A stretch of DNA of 64,000 nt from Hyposmocoma kahamanoa (GCF_003589595.1 NW_020654289.1:3290823-3354822), one strand, 5' to 3'. Positions 9,640 to 20,009 are shown, numbered from the stretch's first letter. Notes: generated from the letters alone by a model not told the origin. Numbers and translations: made by a program.

Positions 9640-10590
9640 GTACTGCAATCTTATGTCTGTTTGGGATTTTTCATTAGAGGAAATACTGGATCCCAAACTG
9701 GTGGTACGGAGAAACCATCTTCCCTGTTGAAATTAGGATGTTTTTTAATTTCAATGGCCTCTATAAATGGGTAGATAACGGACTTCTTTTGCAAAGACCT
9801 GGGGTTTGTCCAACTTCATTGAATGTATAGGTTTATCCATGACATGCTCGCAGACTGCAGACTTGTTTACGCGACGGTGTTTGACATCAGCTATATGTTC
9901 TTTGACGCGGGTACAAATACTTCGCTTTGTTTGTCCAATATAAGAGAGACCGCACTCACAGTCAAGCTTGTAAACTCTTGCATCCTGTAAGGGGATGTTA
10001 CATTTCACGGGTCTCAGGAACTGAGAAATCTTCCACAGGGGCTTGAAATAGGTCTTGATAGATGCACGCCTGAGGACTCTTCCGATCTTGTCTGTAACAC
10101 CTCTCACGTAAGGTAAGATGGCAGGTCTTCGCTCGACTGTTGGTGGTTGCACACGGGGCCTGCGGCATTGGCGTAGAATCTTCAACTTATTCGCACGTAG
10201 GACTTGCTTTATATGCTGAAGTTCTCCTGTCAGATGATTACTGTCGCTGACACCATGTGCTCTCTGAAACAAAGATTTGCCTACGATAGCTAACTGGCTA
10301 AGATGGTGATGGGAATTACCATTGAGATACCTATTTGTATGGGTTTTCTTTCGAAATACAGTATGGCCTAAGGTGTTATTAGGATTTATTTTAATTAAAA
10401 CATCTAAGAAAGGTAAAATATCATTCTCTTGCATCAATATCAGATTATATATGATAACTGGTTGTAGACCACCCCAGTCAAGCGTGACCATGGGACCTGT
10501 AAAGGGCCCGAAACGTCGGTTTGTTTGAAAAAACAAATATACGGGATTTAATACCAGAAAAATAGTTTCATTTCCTAATTTAAATAATTC
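9640..10590 (-). mobile_element. Penelope-like element 1, 5'-truncated with inverted tail
   Basis: The coding part (9751-10536, minus) carries the end of a Penelope-type reverse transcriptase and a GIY-YIG endonuclease. Its upstream end abuts a plus-strand copy of the element's own terminal tail (about 10490-10590), which contains gggcccgaaacgtcgg and then ggtttgtttgaaaaaac. A truncated coding part joined head to head with its own inverted tail also occurs in the second copy at 43455-44930. It lies 170 bp from the right LTR of the mag-like element. Confidence 0.75.
9751..10536 (-). CDS. Penelope-like RT C-terminus plus GIY-YIG endonuclease (fragment)
   Basis: Open for 261 residues. The first 15-20 residues come from the inverted tail and are not native protein. 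Then come ENDILPFLDVLI and the FRKKTHTNRYLNGNSHHH block, typical of the RT thumb/linker of Penelope-like elements (NxLPFLDxL and KxTxTxxYLxxxSxHH). Near residue 185 is the GIY-YIG part: ARVYKLDCECGLSYIGQTKR followed by R-x2-EH, with the CxC insertion usual in these elements. The palm and catalytic YxDD are missing, so it is a non-autonomous fragment, but the remaining frame has no stop. Confidence 0.82.
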   Translation of the reverse strand: MFFQTNRRFGPFTGPMVTLDWGGLQPVIIYNLILMQENDILPFLDVLIKINPNNTLGHTVFRKKTHTNRYLNGNSHHHLSQLAIVGKSLFQRAHGVSDSNHLTGELQHIKQVLRANKLKILRQCRRPRVQPPTVERRPAILPYVRGVTDKIGRVLRRASIKTYFKPLWKISQFLRPVKCNIPLQDARVYKLDCECGLSYIGQTKRSICTRVKEHIADVKHRRVNKSAVCEHVMDKPIHSMKLDKPQVFAKEVRYLPIYRGH

Positions 10591-10950
10591 GTTTTAGACT
10601 TTTATTATAGCCTGTTTTCAGGACTTTATATGATCAGATAAAGTACATTATATCGTGTAACAAATTAGCACATTCCTTAGACAGTATCATTAAGTGTATC
10701 GCATCTTTTTTGTAAGATCGTTATTTAATAGTACATTCATAATCCATTTGATCTAACAAAACAGTTTTTCCCACTCCTCCTCGGGCGATCCGCCTTAATC
10801 TATAAAGGGCAGAGTATTAATATGGGAGAACTTGATATACTTCTCGAAATATAAGTAACATCTTAGTGGATACGTACTTTAGGAATCCGGAACTATTTAT
10901 TATAACCATCCTTAGAAGGTAGTCGTAAATTATATTATTTAAATTTTCAG

Positions 10951-11168
10951 TGTGCCGTCTGCATGACAGTAGGCTTAATCGGGCAGCCAGCACCTAAGAG
11001 TTTTCCAGGCACCTTCGTCTTAGCCCTCAACTGGGGCATAGCATATGAACTTCCAAATGCCACAGAAACTCTTAGCTATTACCACAGCAAGTACAGGCTG
11101 AAAAAACCAATGGCAATGAGAAGGAACAGACGAGAGCTGTATGAGAAAATTGAAGCTCTTTTGGATAA
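10951..11168 (+). CDS. DM4/DM12 family gene, coding exon 2
   Basis: Second exon, 218 nt, after the acceptor aaattttcag and before the donor gtaagtag. It starts in phase 0 and leaves two bases (aa) for the next exon. It continues from exon 1 as CAVCMTVGLIGQP, then FVLALNWGIAYELPN, then a basic stretch (MAMRRNRRELYEKIEALLD). The hydrophobic LNWGIAYELP core followed by R(R)xLYxxIExLLD is the central part of the DM4/DM12 domain. An ATG at 10963 lies inside the exon and is not the start: the upstream codons continue the family alignment and exon 1 supplies the signal peptide. Confidence 0.88.
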
Positions 11169-11310
11169 GTAAGTAGTGTGATGAAGTAGTGTATCTATTT
11201 AAAACATTTTCATTACATAGATATTATTTAGTTGCACCCCCTTTTACAACTCTTAAATTTCTATACTAAAGATGTCTGGAAGAAATTGCTAATTATATAT
11301 ATTAACAAGC

Positions 11311-11496
11311 TTTTTTATGTAATATCAAATGACGGGATAAACAAGCCGTGGGCCTGATGGTAAGCTACACGCCTGTCCATAACAGTTGCTGTGCCACTCT
11401 GAGCTTTGAACCACAAAGTTCTGAGGGACACTCCTACTGCGCCCGTAACCCTAAACCATAAGTTGACAAGTCTCATGTGCCTGTTATTTCACCAGC
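11311..11496 (+). repeat. Family A repeat, copy A2 (3'-truncated)
   Basis: Starts ttttttatgtaatatc then aaatgacgggataaac, follows the A1 order (gggcctgatggtaagc, ccataacagttgctgtgcc) and stops at ttatttcaccagc, where a LINE-like tail begins. Confidence 0.7.
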
Positions 11497-11498
11497 TT

Positions 11499-11607
11499 AT
11501 TAGCAATAAGGCCGCCTGTGTACATTAGCTTACTCTGTGATAGTTGCAATTACTGTTTTGTGTTGTCATTGTAATGTTTAATGTGCAATAAATAATTAAT
11601 TCATTCT
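11499..11607 (+). mobile_element. LINE 3' tail (relic)
   Basis: gcaataaggccgcctgtgta followed by an AT-rich run ending gtgcaataaataat resembles the 3' untranslated end of Lepidopteran LINEs. No coding part is attached. Confidence 0.4.
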
Positions 11608-11719
11608 AAGTGTCCCAAAACTTCTGCTTTTTAAACTCGTGTCCACGCTAAGAAAAGTCGCCAGGTCTATGCAAGAATCCTTGTTGTTTCCACACACGAA
11701 TTGTGTACACTGCCTCGGC

Positions 11720-11747
11720 GGTAGACAAGAAAAAAATCTTGTCTACC
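11720..11747. repeat. Short perfect hairpin
   Basis: Arms ggtagacaaga (11720-11730) and tcttgtctacc (11737-11747) are perfectly complementary with a six-base A loop. It lies in intron 2, before a degenerate repeat at about 11960-12110 in which the tctgt(a)(a/g)cagacacg motif recurs. Confidence 0.6.
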
Positions 11748-12768
11748 CCCGACACGACGTGCTCTGCCGTTATTGTATGAGGCGGGGTGAGGTGCATTTT
11801 CAGTAAACGAACATTTATGCTCGTGGACGGGTGTTACTTAGTAGTGAACATATACATACAACAACGTATTTCTTCCCACAGTTGCTAGTAAAACGGCAGC
11901 TACCTGAAGATTCGTAATGCACTGACACATTTTACCCTACACACGACTGTCCGAAAGCATTCGTATCGTGTACATACTCATCATTTTCTCGTCTGTAACA
12001 GACACGACATGTTTTCGTGGCTAGATCCAACAAAGTCCTTGTCATGCACGAGACCATTCTCATCTTTTCTGTAGCAGACACGGCGAATTCCTTATCGTGT
12101 ACACGCGCTTTCATTGCATTATTGTTTTCGTTCATTTATTTCTATCAGGCAATTATGACCCATATAATTTATACCTTAAACACTAACAAACATGTAATAA
12201 AATATAAATATGATATAAAAACTAATTTACACGAAATGCACTTGTCTTCGATGTGTGACGCAATATGGTGTCTGATAACCGACCTTGGAAAGGTCGGTAG
12301 ACTACACCCATCAGCCAAAATTCCTTCTTCATGAAGGTCTATAGATAGATACGCATTTAACTTTATACTTCATTTTCAAAGTTAATGCTGTGGAATTTCA
12401 AAGAACTAAAATTCCGACTGAAGTTACGAACATTGACGCCCAAAGTTGTCAATTATGTTTAACTTCTGATTAAATAATCGTATTTTATACTTTCAGCATC
12501 TCTTTCATCTTTTTCACTATTGTATAACCTTCTCTTTCGAATCTTAAACTTAATTTTAACCTCTGCAATCATAGTATTAAGAGAAAGTGTAAGTTGTCTG
12601 TGGTGACAGACCTGGTATCCTATATTACAAGCTTATACTTAGTTTAGGTACCAGTCTTTTGCAAACATAATATAAACACTATTTTTGTCTATCTTTCTTT
12701 TGTTCATGTGCAATTGTTATGTTTGTGGAGAGAAATAAATACATTATTATTATTATTAATACTTTCAG

Positions 12769-12879
12769 CATGGGTTACAATGGCAGGCAATGCATTTTGA
12801 GGACACTTTGCGAAACTACACAGCGGATGGTCCCTCATGGCGGCAATATGATTGAAGAAATGTTTAGGACTTTGTTTAC
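12769..12879 (+). CDS. DM4/DM12 family gene, coding exon 3
   Basis: Third exon, 111 nt, between the acceptor actttcag and the donor gtgagt. With the two bases left by exon 2 it reads NMGYNGRQCILRTLCETTQR and then MVPHGGNMIEEMFRTLF. The spacing C-ILRTL-C-E is the most conserved cysteine signature of the DM4/DM12 family. It leaves two bases (ac) for exon 4. The acceptor lies directly downstream of an (att)n run and an LINE-like 3' tail, so the intron 2 end has been invaded by a retroelement to within about 20 bp of the splice site. The reading frame and splice phase remain intact. Confidence 0.9.
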
Positions 12880-12940
12880 GTGAGTAACATTCCTAACCTT
12901 CCATTTGTAGCGTTTATCGCCCTCTTAATACATATAAGTT

Positions 12941-13200
12941 GGCAGGATTTCATTTCCTATTACTGCCGCCAAGCAGTAACGTGAATGTTACTGCGTTCCG
13001 AATTTGAAGCGTAAAGATACAAGTGAAATTACAGGCACATGAGACTTGACAACTTTATATATCAAGGTGACGTGCGTAGTGGCAGTGCACTTCAGTTCTT
13101 TGCAATTTAAAGCTCTGGCACTGCAACTGTTATGGGTAGGCGTGTCGCTTACCACCAGGCGCACTATTTGTTCATCCCGTTAGTTGGAATCATAAAAAAG
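12941..13200 (-). repeat. Family A repeat, copy A3
   Basis: Minus-strand copy: ctgccgccaagcagtaacg, ttacaggcacatgagacttg, gcttaccaccaggcgcac, then an A-rich end. In intron 3 of the DM4/DM12 gene. Confidence 0.7.
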
Positions 13201-14051
13201 TATGATGTTTTATAAATGTTTCATTTTCGCCAATATTGTGAGTTCTACTAGTGTTGTTTATAACAATATGGTCTCTTCCTCCAATTGTATTAATTTTAAA
13301 CACGCTTGTCTATTCAGAGCATCTACTTTAGGGATTTTATTCTGTATCTTGAAATTCAGCTTAAACTTCAATATGAATTGTTTAATCCTGTACTTCAGAA
13401 ACGCATTTATTACAATTAAATTTATGAAATCCAACAAGGGGTTTTCCTAAAATGTAATTTAAAAATTTATGATGATCGTCATTTTACCATTTAGCATTTC
13501 CACATCTGATGCCTATGTTGATATGACGTTCTTCTAAATAACATGTTCTGCATTGGTAACAAAAGAAGAATCTACTTTTTTAATAGCATTCTCTAATTGA
13601 AGATAAATTACGGTTTTATTGTACAAAATCCTTGCAGAATTGAGTCAAGACAAGTTATCAGTCTGCCGACAAAGCAGATAGGAAATTCTCATTATTTTAA
13701 AAGCAGTGGGGGAAGTAAAATGGTATCTTTTGTGTCAGTGGCTAATGAGCCAATGGGTCCGAGACTGATTGTTCCTTAGCTTTGTTTTTACATTTTACAG
13801 AAGGTAAGAATAAGATTTTTAGCTTCAAATAATATTCCTGACTCTGAACTTAATGGGAATAATCACAACAATAAGACGGACATTTAACATCATCGTTCAC
13901 TTTCCGGCGAGAGATTCTGGAAACTATCTATCAGGGAACTGTGAAAGTAAAGAGTCTACTTTCAATGCAATGCAGAACAATGAGACTAAGCAGGCTAATT
14001 AAAAGAAACTATAGTCCAAAATAGGGTGGTTTGCGTTAAAATTGATTCAAA

Positions 14052-14868
14052 GCCAAAGTCAAAGTCAAAGATTATTTATTCCGTAGGTAAAATAAATTTA
14101 CACTTGAAAACGTCACATTTAAGCTACTGCTCGTTCACTACGCTGGACTCCCTGAGAAGAACGAGCAAGAAACTCTAGGAATTGCTCTTTTCAAATAAAC
14201 TTAAATGCAATGGAATACACTTTGAATCAAATTTGTGTGGATTCTGGATCCATGTCGTCTTTCCATACATCTTTATCTAACACGTAGTCTTTAATTTTGT
14301 AATATGATTTTTCGGTCAAAATATTTTTAATGTACTTTTTAAACTTAGGAAATGATAAACTTAATATATGCTCCGGAATCTTATTGTAAAAACGTATACA
14401 GTTCCCCATAAAAGAGTTGTTTACCTTGGTTAAACGAAATCGTGGCACCATGAGTTTGGATTTAGCTCTAAGGTTAATATTATGAATAACTTCTTTCTTA
14501 TTGAAATTATGTATATTTTTACGGGCATATAAAATATTTGAGTAAAGGTACTGTGATGCCACAGTCATGATACCAGTCTCCTTAAACTTTTCTCTGAGAG
14601 AAACCCGAGAGCGTAGACGGTACACAGAACGAATCGCTCGTTTTTGCAATACAAATATGGTTTGAATATCTGCCGCTTTACCCCACATGAGAATCCCGTA
14701 GGACATTATACTATGGAAGTAACTAAAGTAAACTAGTCTAGCAGTACTAACATCGGTAAGCTCACGTATTCTGCGGACTGTGTATGCAGCGGAGCTTAAT
14801 CTGCTGGCCAGGGAAGATATATGTGGATTAATAGATTTACCGTCCTGGGGGTGATTCACGTAATCAAA
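14052..14868 (-). mobile_element. Non-LTR retrotransposon, 5'-truncated 3' end
   Basis: The minus-strand frame at 14227-14859 (210 residues) encodes the C-terminal end of a LINE ORF2: SSLASRLSSAAYTVRRIREL, YFHSIMSYGILMWG, LQKRAIRSVYRL and a basic tail. The block around SYGxxxWG followed by LQKRAIR is the usual region after the RT domain in Jockey/CR1-type LINEs. The element ends in short (tttgac)-type tail repeats, seen on the plus strand as aaagtcaaagtcaaag at 14055-14072. A second, more damaged copy is at about 49310-49890 on the same strand. Confidence 0.75.
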
Positions 14869-14998
14869 CCGTTACGATATCGTAGCGATTTAGTCGTTGA
14901 ACTGCTTTTTCGTATTCCCGTGTGACAGTGAACGTCAACGAGTCCAATTTTAAAGTCATTCGATCCAAATGTCGTTAAAGCGTGTTCTGGTATATGAA

Positions 14999-15450
14999 TC
15001 CAACTTGAATCGACTCTAAATGTCAAGTCATACGTATTCTGTAGAGATGTTGCATCGCTTAGCGCCTTTTACCGCATGTACCATGGTGAGTGCTCTGAAG
15101 AGCTGTTCAACCTCATCCCCCCTTCCCCGTTCCTGCTCAGAAGCACGCGTGCTGGCCTTCGTAGTCACCGTTTCACTACCTGCCGAATTCCATCGCGTAC
15201 TAAAAGGTTCGGTGGCTCCTTTCTCTGCCGCACGGTTGACAAATGGAACTCCCTTCCGGCACATGTCTTCCCTCCCTCTTATGATATGGGGTCCTTCAAA
15301 CGAGGCGTGAAGAGGCATACTGTAGGCAGGCAGGGTGGAGGTGGCTAGTGCAGTGAGGATTTCATCGCTGCACTAGGTTCCTTCGCGTTTGGATACCACT
15401 TTCCACTTAACATCAGGTGGAGTGGAGTCATTTGCCTGTCATGTATATAA
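14999..15450 (+). mobile_element. Non-LTR retrotransposon 3' end
   Basis: From about 15030 one frame reads RDVASLSAFYRMYHGECSEE, then LIPPSPF, then IPSRTKRFGGSFLCRTVDKW and NSLPAHVFPPSYD. This matches in order the LINE end at 45735-46112 (FYRLYFGEC, LIPSAPF, SRTKRFSSSFIMRTARDW, NSLPASIFPSTY). The 3' part carries a stretch ending tgcctgtcatgtatataag and an A run. The flanking segments (14880-14950 and 15600-15660) look like inverted partners of each other, which suggests insertion into a MITE. Confidence 0.65.
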
Positions 15451-16003
15451 GTTATAAAAAAAAATCTGTTAAAATTTTGACAGTTCTTTCAATACACTTT
15501 CGACGAATAAATGTCAAATTTCACAATCCAAGATGTCGGTCATTAGTTGTTACGTTTCGATTCTACTCGTGTCAACGTTCGTTCAAGTGATACGTGAATG
15601 CTCACTTTGGATAGGACTTCAGTCGAACGACTACGTAATTTCGACGATATTTTGATAGCTTGAAGTGAATCGCACTACTGTAAAGAATTACGTTCTTTTT
15701 ATTTAAATTTAAATTTTATTATTTTGATGTTCATATTCCACACCTTATCATCACTTTCTTTTCTAGGTAAGATGAAGGTCAAATGAGTATTTATTTTATC
15801 ATAAAATAGTCCGAAAAGTGAATTGGTTTGAGAAAACAAATACACGCGATTTAGATCTGAAAGAATAATTTTAGTATCAATATTGAACTAAGAACTCACT
15901 CAACAGTAATTTTTCAGTAAAATTCGTACCCGTTCTCGGAATTATAAAGGCGCACAATTCGAGTACAAACAAGCACAGGCCTTTCAAATTGGTATCAATT
16001 TTT

Positions 16004-16440
16004 AACCGACTTCAAAAAAGGAGGAGGTTCTCAATTCGACTGTATGTTTTTTTTTTTTTTTTTTGTATGTATGTTACGCGATAACTCCGGTATTTGTGAA
16101 CCGATTTTCATGATTCTTTTTTGTTGGAAAGGAGGTACTTCCATAGTGGTCCCATTTCATTTTGAAGGAAATCATCCACCTCAAAGGGTGACGCATGAAG
16201 ATTCATTTTTATGAATAGCGCCTAACTTTAATTTAGGAGCAATTACTTTTAGCAATTATTTAGTTGATTTTGCTATTTCATCAATTCAAGGCGTTTTTCC
16301 CTCGATATACTTTGAGTAGTGTCGTAGTGAGAACCTATTTTTATTATCTCCAGTATCAAGTCCTGTATAGTGGCGAACTAGGGGATATTTCAATTAAATT
16401 TAGCAAATAGACGTAATTCCACGTACTTTTGAGGTCGGTT
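16004..16440. mobile_element. MITE with CCGACTTC termini, copy F1
   Basis: Terminal inverted repeats aaccgacttcaaaa (16004-16017) and ttttgaggtcggtt (16427-16440), one mismatch in 14. Interior non-coding: gttacgcgataactccggta, ccatagtggtcccattt, gcgcctaactttaatttagg. A near-complete relative is at 27620-28027 and a diverged one starts at 54541. No transposase is present, so it is non-autonomous; the superfamily is uncertain. Confidence 0.75.
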
Positions 16441-16690
16441 TTTTTAGTACTCTGTACTGAGATTATGATGTTTCTATTAGTATTATACTTGTAAACTTTG
16501 AAAGTCGCCAAATTGTACCAATCTAACGGTTTCTATGTTCTTAACACATTCTCGAGAGTATCGTGCTTTTGCTGATTGATGTGCTATGGCAGAAATATTT
16601 CTTATAAGTTATACAAACTTATAAATGTTTCATCGTCACGTCAAGTGAATGTAACAAATAATGATACTGGTGTTAATTAGCTATGACGTC

Positions 16691-16920
16691 TTTTTTTTAT
16701 AACATCGAGTTCACGCCTGTCCGTGACAATTGCAGTGCCACTCATAGCTTCAACCTGCGAAGATCTAAGAGGCACTGCTACTGCCCCCAACGCCCTGAGA
16801 CATAAGTTGACAAGTCCCATGTGCCTGTAATTTCACCAGCAACCTTAACCCTTCAAAACCGGAACACAGTAATGCTAAGATTACTGCTTGGCGGCAGAAA
16901 TAGGTAAGGTGGCAGTACGT
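16691..16920 (+). repeat. Family A repeat, copy A4 left part (split by the mariner)
   Basis: Follows the A1 order through gcttggcggcagaaatagg and ggtggcagtac, then is interrupted by the mariner. The right part (cttccctggacgaactcttt) resumes at 18227-18275. This nesting shows the repeat is older than the mariner. Confidence 0.8.
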
Positions 16921-16921
16921 A

Positions 16922-18224
16922 GGTCACTCAATAAGTTTTGAGATAAAGAAAAAATATCAAACATATTAATATAATTTATTTTACATTTTTTCAAAATACT
17001 CTCCATCATTATCTACACAAAGTTTCATTCGTCTAAACCAACTCTGAAAACACTTTTGCCAGTCTTGATCCGTCAACATTGAAATTGCCATTTCGTAGGC
17101 AGCTACTGCCTCTTCGACACTCAAAAAAAATTTTCCTTTGATTTTATCCTTCACTGTTGGGAACAAAAAGAAATTGCAGGGAGCCAAGTCAGGGCTGTAC
17201 GGCGGGTGATTTAAGGTTTCTATACCAGATTCCTCAATAAACGCCTTTGTTCTGAGGGACGTATGTGAAGAGGCGTTATCGTGATGTAGCATGATTCCCC
17301 GAAGCCCGGTCTTTGGTCTCCTCTCCCGCACAGCTTGGAAAACTTTTGGCAATGCTACTGTTGTGTACCATTCTGAATTAACAGACGTACTATTTTCTAA
17401 CATTGACGTCGACAAATGTCCGCTCCGAGAAAAAAAACTAGCTACCAATTTTTTTGCCGACGTTTCGAGGTCTTTGCAACTTTGTCGGTAATTGTCCCTC
17501 TGCGAAGACCCACACCGACGACTGCTTCTTGCTTTCTGGATCATATTGATAGATCCATGTTTCATCACCAGTAACGATTTCTGAAACACGTCTCGATGTC
17601 CCGTTTTCGAAACGTATAAGCATTTCTCGGCACCAATCCACTCGAGCCTGTTTTTCAGCACCGGAGAGCAATCGTGGGATCCATCGACAACAAAGCTTCC
17701 TCACTCCAACATGTTGATGCAGGATAGTATTGACGCTTCCCGAACTAATGCCTAGGATCTTCTCAATGTTCGTGTACGTGATTCGTGGGTCTTCTCGCAC
17801 CAACATTTCAGACGTCCACACATTTTCTGCAGTAACTGCTGTTTCCGGGCGTCCGCCTCTTAGGTCATCTTCAAGGTTAGTTTTGCCTCTTTTAAATTCC
17901 TTAAACCACCTAAAAACTGTTGCACGAGAAGGAGCAGAGTCCTCTAATGCTGACTGCAAACGTTCCAAACTCAATTGTTCAGTTAAACCACATTTAAAAT
18001 CATAGAAGATCATAGCACGCAAATGTTCACGGTTAAGATCCATTATTGTAAAGAAAAAGCGCGGGAAGCGTTGTAATAAAATGACTAACAATGTCATTTT
18101 TTTTTTAAATTTATCTAAATTGCTTTTGGTGATCTATTTTTAAATAAATTTGCTTTTTAAAAACATATAATACGGGTGCGTTCCATTTTTAAATTTCGAG
18201 CATCTCAAAACTTATTGAGTGCCC
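16922..18224 (-). mobile_element. Mariner transposon nested in family A repeat
   Basis: 1303 bp, the normal mariner size. Terminal inverted repeats: ggtcactcaataagttttga on the left and, on the opposite strand from 18224, gggcactcaataagttttga, with only one difference over 23 bp. The TA target duplication lies inside a larger tacgta repeat on both sides. The transposase is on the minus strand with two lesions (see its entry). Host context: intron 3 of the DM4/DM12 gene, antisense to it. Confidence 0.92.
16981..18043 (-). pseudogene. Mariner transposase, frameshifted, with Asn at the third catalytic site
   Basis: About 354 codons from MDLNREHLRAM (ATG at 18043) to EYFEKM-stop (16981), the usual length. 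N-terminal helix-turn-helix region with APSRATVFRWFKEFKRG and the GRP linker; GVRKL and W-P-x-L before the catalytic core; first Asp in TGDETWIY; second in HHDNASSH; third position in YSPDLAPCNFFLFP. There are exactly 34 residues between the second Asp and the third position, so the layout is DD34D, but the third residue is Asn (codon at 17173-17175, minus strand). The frame breaks in a run of seven A (minus strand, about 17450) between the AKK and LVASFF parts. The two halves otherwise read cleanly. With both lesions it should be inactive. Confidence 0.9.
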
Positions 18225-18880
18225 TACGTACTTCCCTGGACGAACTCTTTCATAACGAGCTCACCTGCTACTTCATTATAAACTTATAAATCGTCTACAG
18301 ACGGTGCGCGTGTATGCCAGAGGTCATTGGTATGTGTTAACAGTGCTTACTTATCCTGTGAAATTTCGATACTGCGTGTTGCTAGAGATTCAACATTTTG
18401 ATATGTTATGACGTCAGTATTAAGATTTTGTGTAGGCAAATAACGTTATCTTACGTTCTTTGATGAAACGAAATAAATTATGCTATGTTCTACGTCACTT
18501 ACAAATATTTAGGGCGGCATAGTATGTAGCTCGTGCGAATGTGTTGATTACTGAAAACTTATGACCTTTGTTATTAAAGAGGTTGTCAGAAAAAAGTTAA
18601 ATTAAAAGTACCAATGGACGCGTGCGAGATCGTATGTAGATACAGATGAGTGGAGGTTTGTGATAGAGACCAGGTAGGCATAGGCCTACTTCAATGGGAG
18701 AAAGGCGTGATGGTATAATTATAAATTTCTGAGATTAAAAAGAGCGAGTCCACCTAACACAGATACTAAAAACATTTAATAGACTGGCTTTTAACTGTAA
18801 ATTTTATTGATTGTAATTTAAGCAATATTTTTTAAATATTTTTTATTTATTAATAATATGTATAATAATAATAATAATGT

Positions 18881-19115
18881 ACAAGACAACCAAATCAATT
18901 GCCTGGTCTCAAACTTGGGAATTCCCTGTATGTTGAGTACCAGAGCAACGGAATTCACTCTGGGGCACTTCCCACAACAGTTAGACCAGAACCAATTTAG
19001 AAAAGTCTTTTCCCAAATTGGTCCAACCGAGTAATACGAGTAATTGGAATTGAGTCCGTGTCCTGCACATCCAGAGCCTATATTGTTAATCGTTAGGACA
19101 CCGAGGTCGTCAATA
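18881..19115 (-). repeat. tRNA-derived SINE, family D copy 1
   Basis: On the minus strand: gacgacctcggtgtcctaac (A-box region), a degenerate B region, ggaccaatttgggaaaagac, cttttctaaattggttctgg. Body parts recur at 30301-30455(-), 55232-55505(+) and 59030-59272(-). A 127-residue open frame across this copy is only the SINE read through, not a gene. Confidence 0.65.
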
Positions 19116-19209
19116 TAATAATAGTTTTTCTGCATGTTAAGAGTCTCAATTATAAAAAACATAATCAAAAAATAAAAATAATAAATTTGTTTAAAACCCA
19201 TGAAATTAT

Positions 19210-19511
19210 ATTTTCACCTCACTAGCTCGGAATAGGCTTTCTTTCTCATTAGAAATCTGCGCACAAAAGCGTTGTTCCACGCTGGCATGGAGAAGGTTTT
19301 TGGAATTCGAACTTGAAGATAGGCTGTGGTGCACCGAACTTTTTCTTTTCATGAGAAAAAGAATCATAATGACACTTTCAACTACGCGATTTGTCGTTAT
19401 TTATATTGTTGATTGTTGATAAAATTAATATTTTATTTATTAAAACTAATTTGTTACAGTTCAACTGATTTTCTTTCATCTACCATTTTCCTCGTTATAG
19501 TGAGGTGAAAA
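19210..19511. repeat. Inverted-repeat (MITE-like) relic upstream of the last DM4/DM12 exon
   Basis: Perfect 14-bp inverted repeat: ttttcacctcacta near 19210-19223 and tagtgaggtgaaaa near 19498-19511. The segment after it, to about 19700, is rich in ctcgctacgctc and cgcttcgctcat motifs that look like part of the same decayed DNA element. Confidence 0.5.
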
Positions 19512-19783
19512 GTTGTGTGTTTCGCTCGGCAGTAAAGTTGTTTTGCATCTCGTGTCTTGAAACCCTCGCTACGCTCAGGAGTCTATTTTCGAACCAATGT
19601 ATTCGCTTCGCTCATAGTTCAATCTTAGGCTCCTTCACTTACCCAGGTGTATTACAAGCGCTTGCGTCAAACAACAACTTTGCAGCCTTGCACGACAAAT
19701 AACAATTTTGGACCTTATTTATTCTCGACTACCGTGTAACTTAAAAAATATATACTTCAGTACAGTACTTACATTGGTTTCAG

Positions 19784-19994
19784 GTTTCCAATGTCCAAAG
19801 TTCTTCCCTACGAGCCCGCCGAGCACGAAATATACGATTCAGCACACCGCCTTGGCAAACTTCTGGACAGCTGTGATCAGTATAAGTGCCCAGTGTCACT
19901 TGTGGACTTGGCTCAAGGATATTATAACGCCCCTGCACCAAATGTCGATACATCTTTGAAACCTTGGGCGCTTTTCAGTAGTAATTTTGGATAA
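19784..19994 (+). CDS. DM4/DM12 family gene, last coding exon with stop
   Basis: Fourth exon, 211 nt, after the acceptor ttggtttcag; its first base completes a Thr codon split from exon 3. It encodes YEPAEHEIYDSAHRLG, then SCDQYKCPVSLVDLAQGYY, and ends SSNFG-stop. The C-x5-C pair with the preceding H..Y..A...G pattern is the C-terminal part of the DM4/DM12 domain. Across the four exons the coding length is 693 nt (230 residues plus stop), a normal length for this family, with no frameshift. The 6.9-kb intron before it carries a mariner, a MITE, LINE ends and SINE-like repeats. The gene therefore looks functional although 96 percent of its span is intron. Confidence 0.9.
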
Positions 19995-20009
19995 AAAAAA
20001 GTTCTAGCG

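Noticed and set aside
11932..12135. Minus-strand 67-codon frame with internally repeated HDK/TRT-like segments
   Set aside because: The repeats follow a degenerate DNA repeat in intron 2 of the DM4/DM12 gene; no protein motif or splice evidence.
18818..19201. 127-codon minus-strand open frame with hydrophobic ends, looking like a small membrane protein
   Set aside because: It overlaps a family D SINE copy and aligns at DNA level with SINE bodies elsewhere in the window; no splice or start signals.
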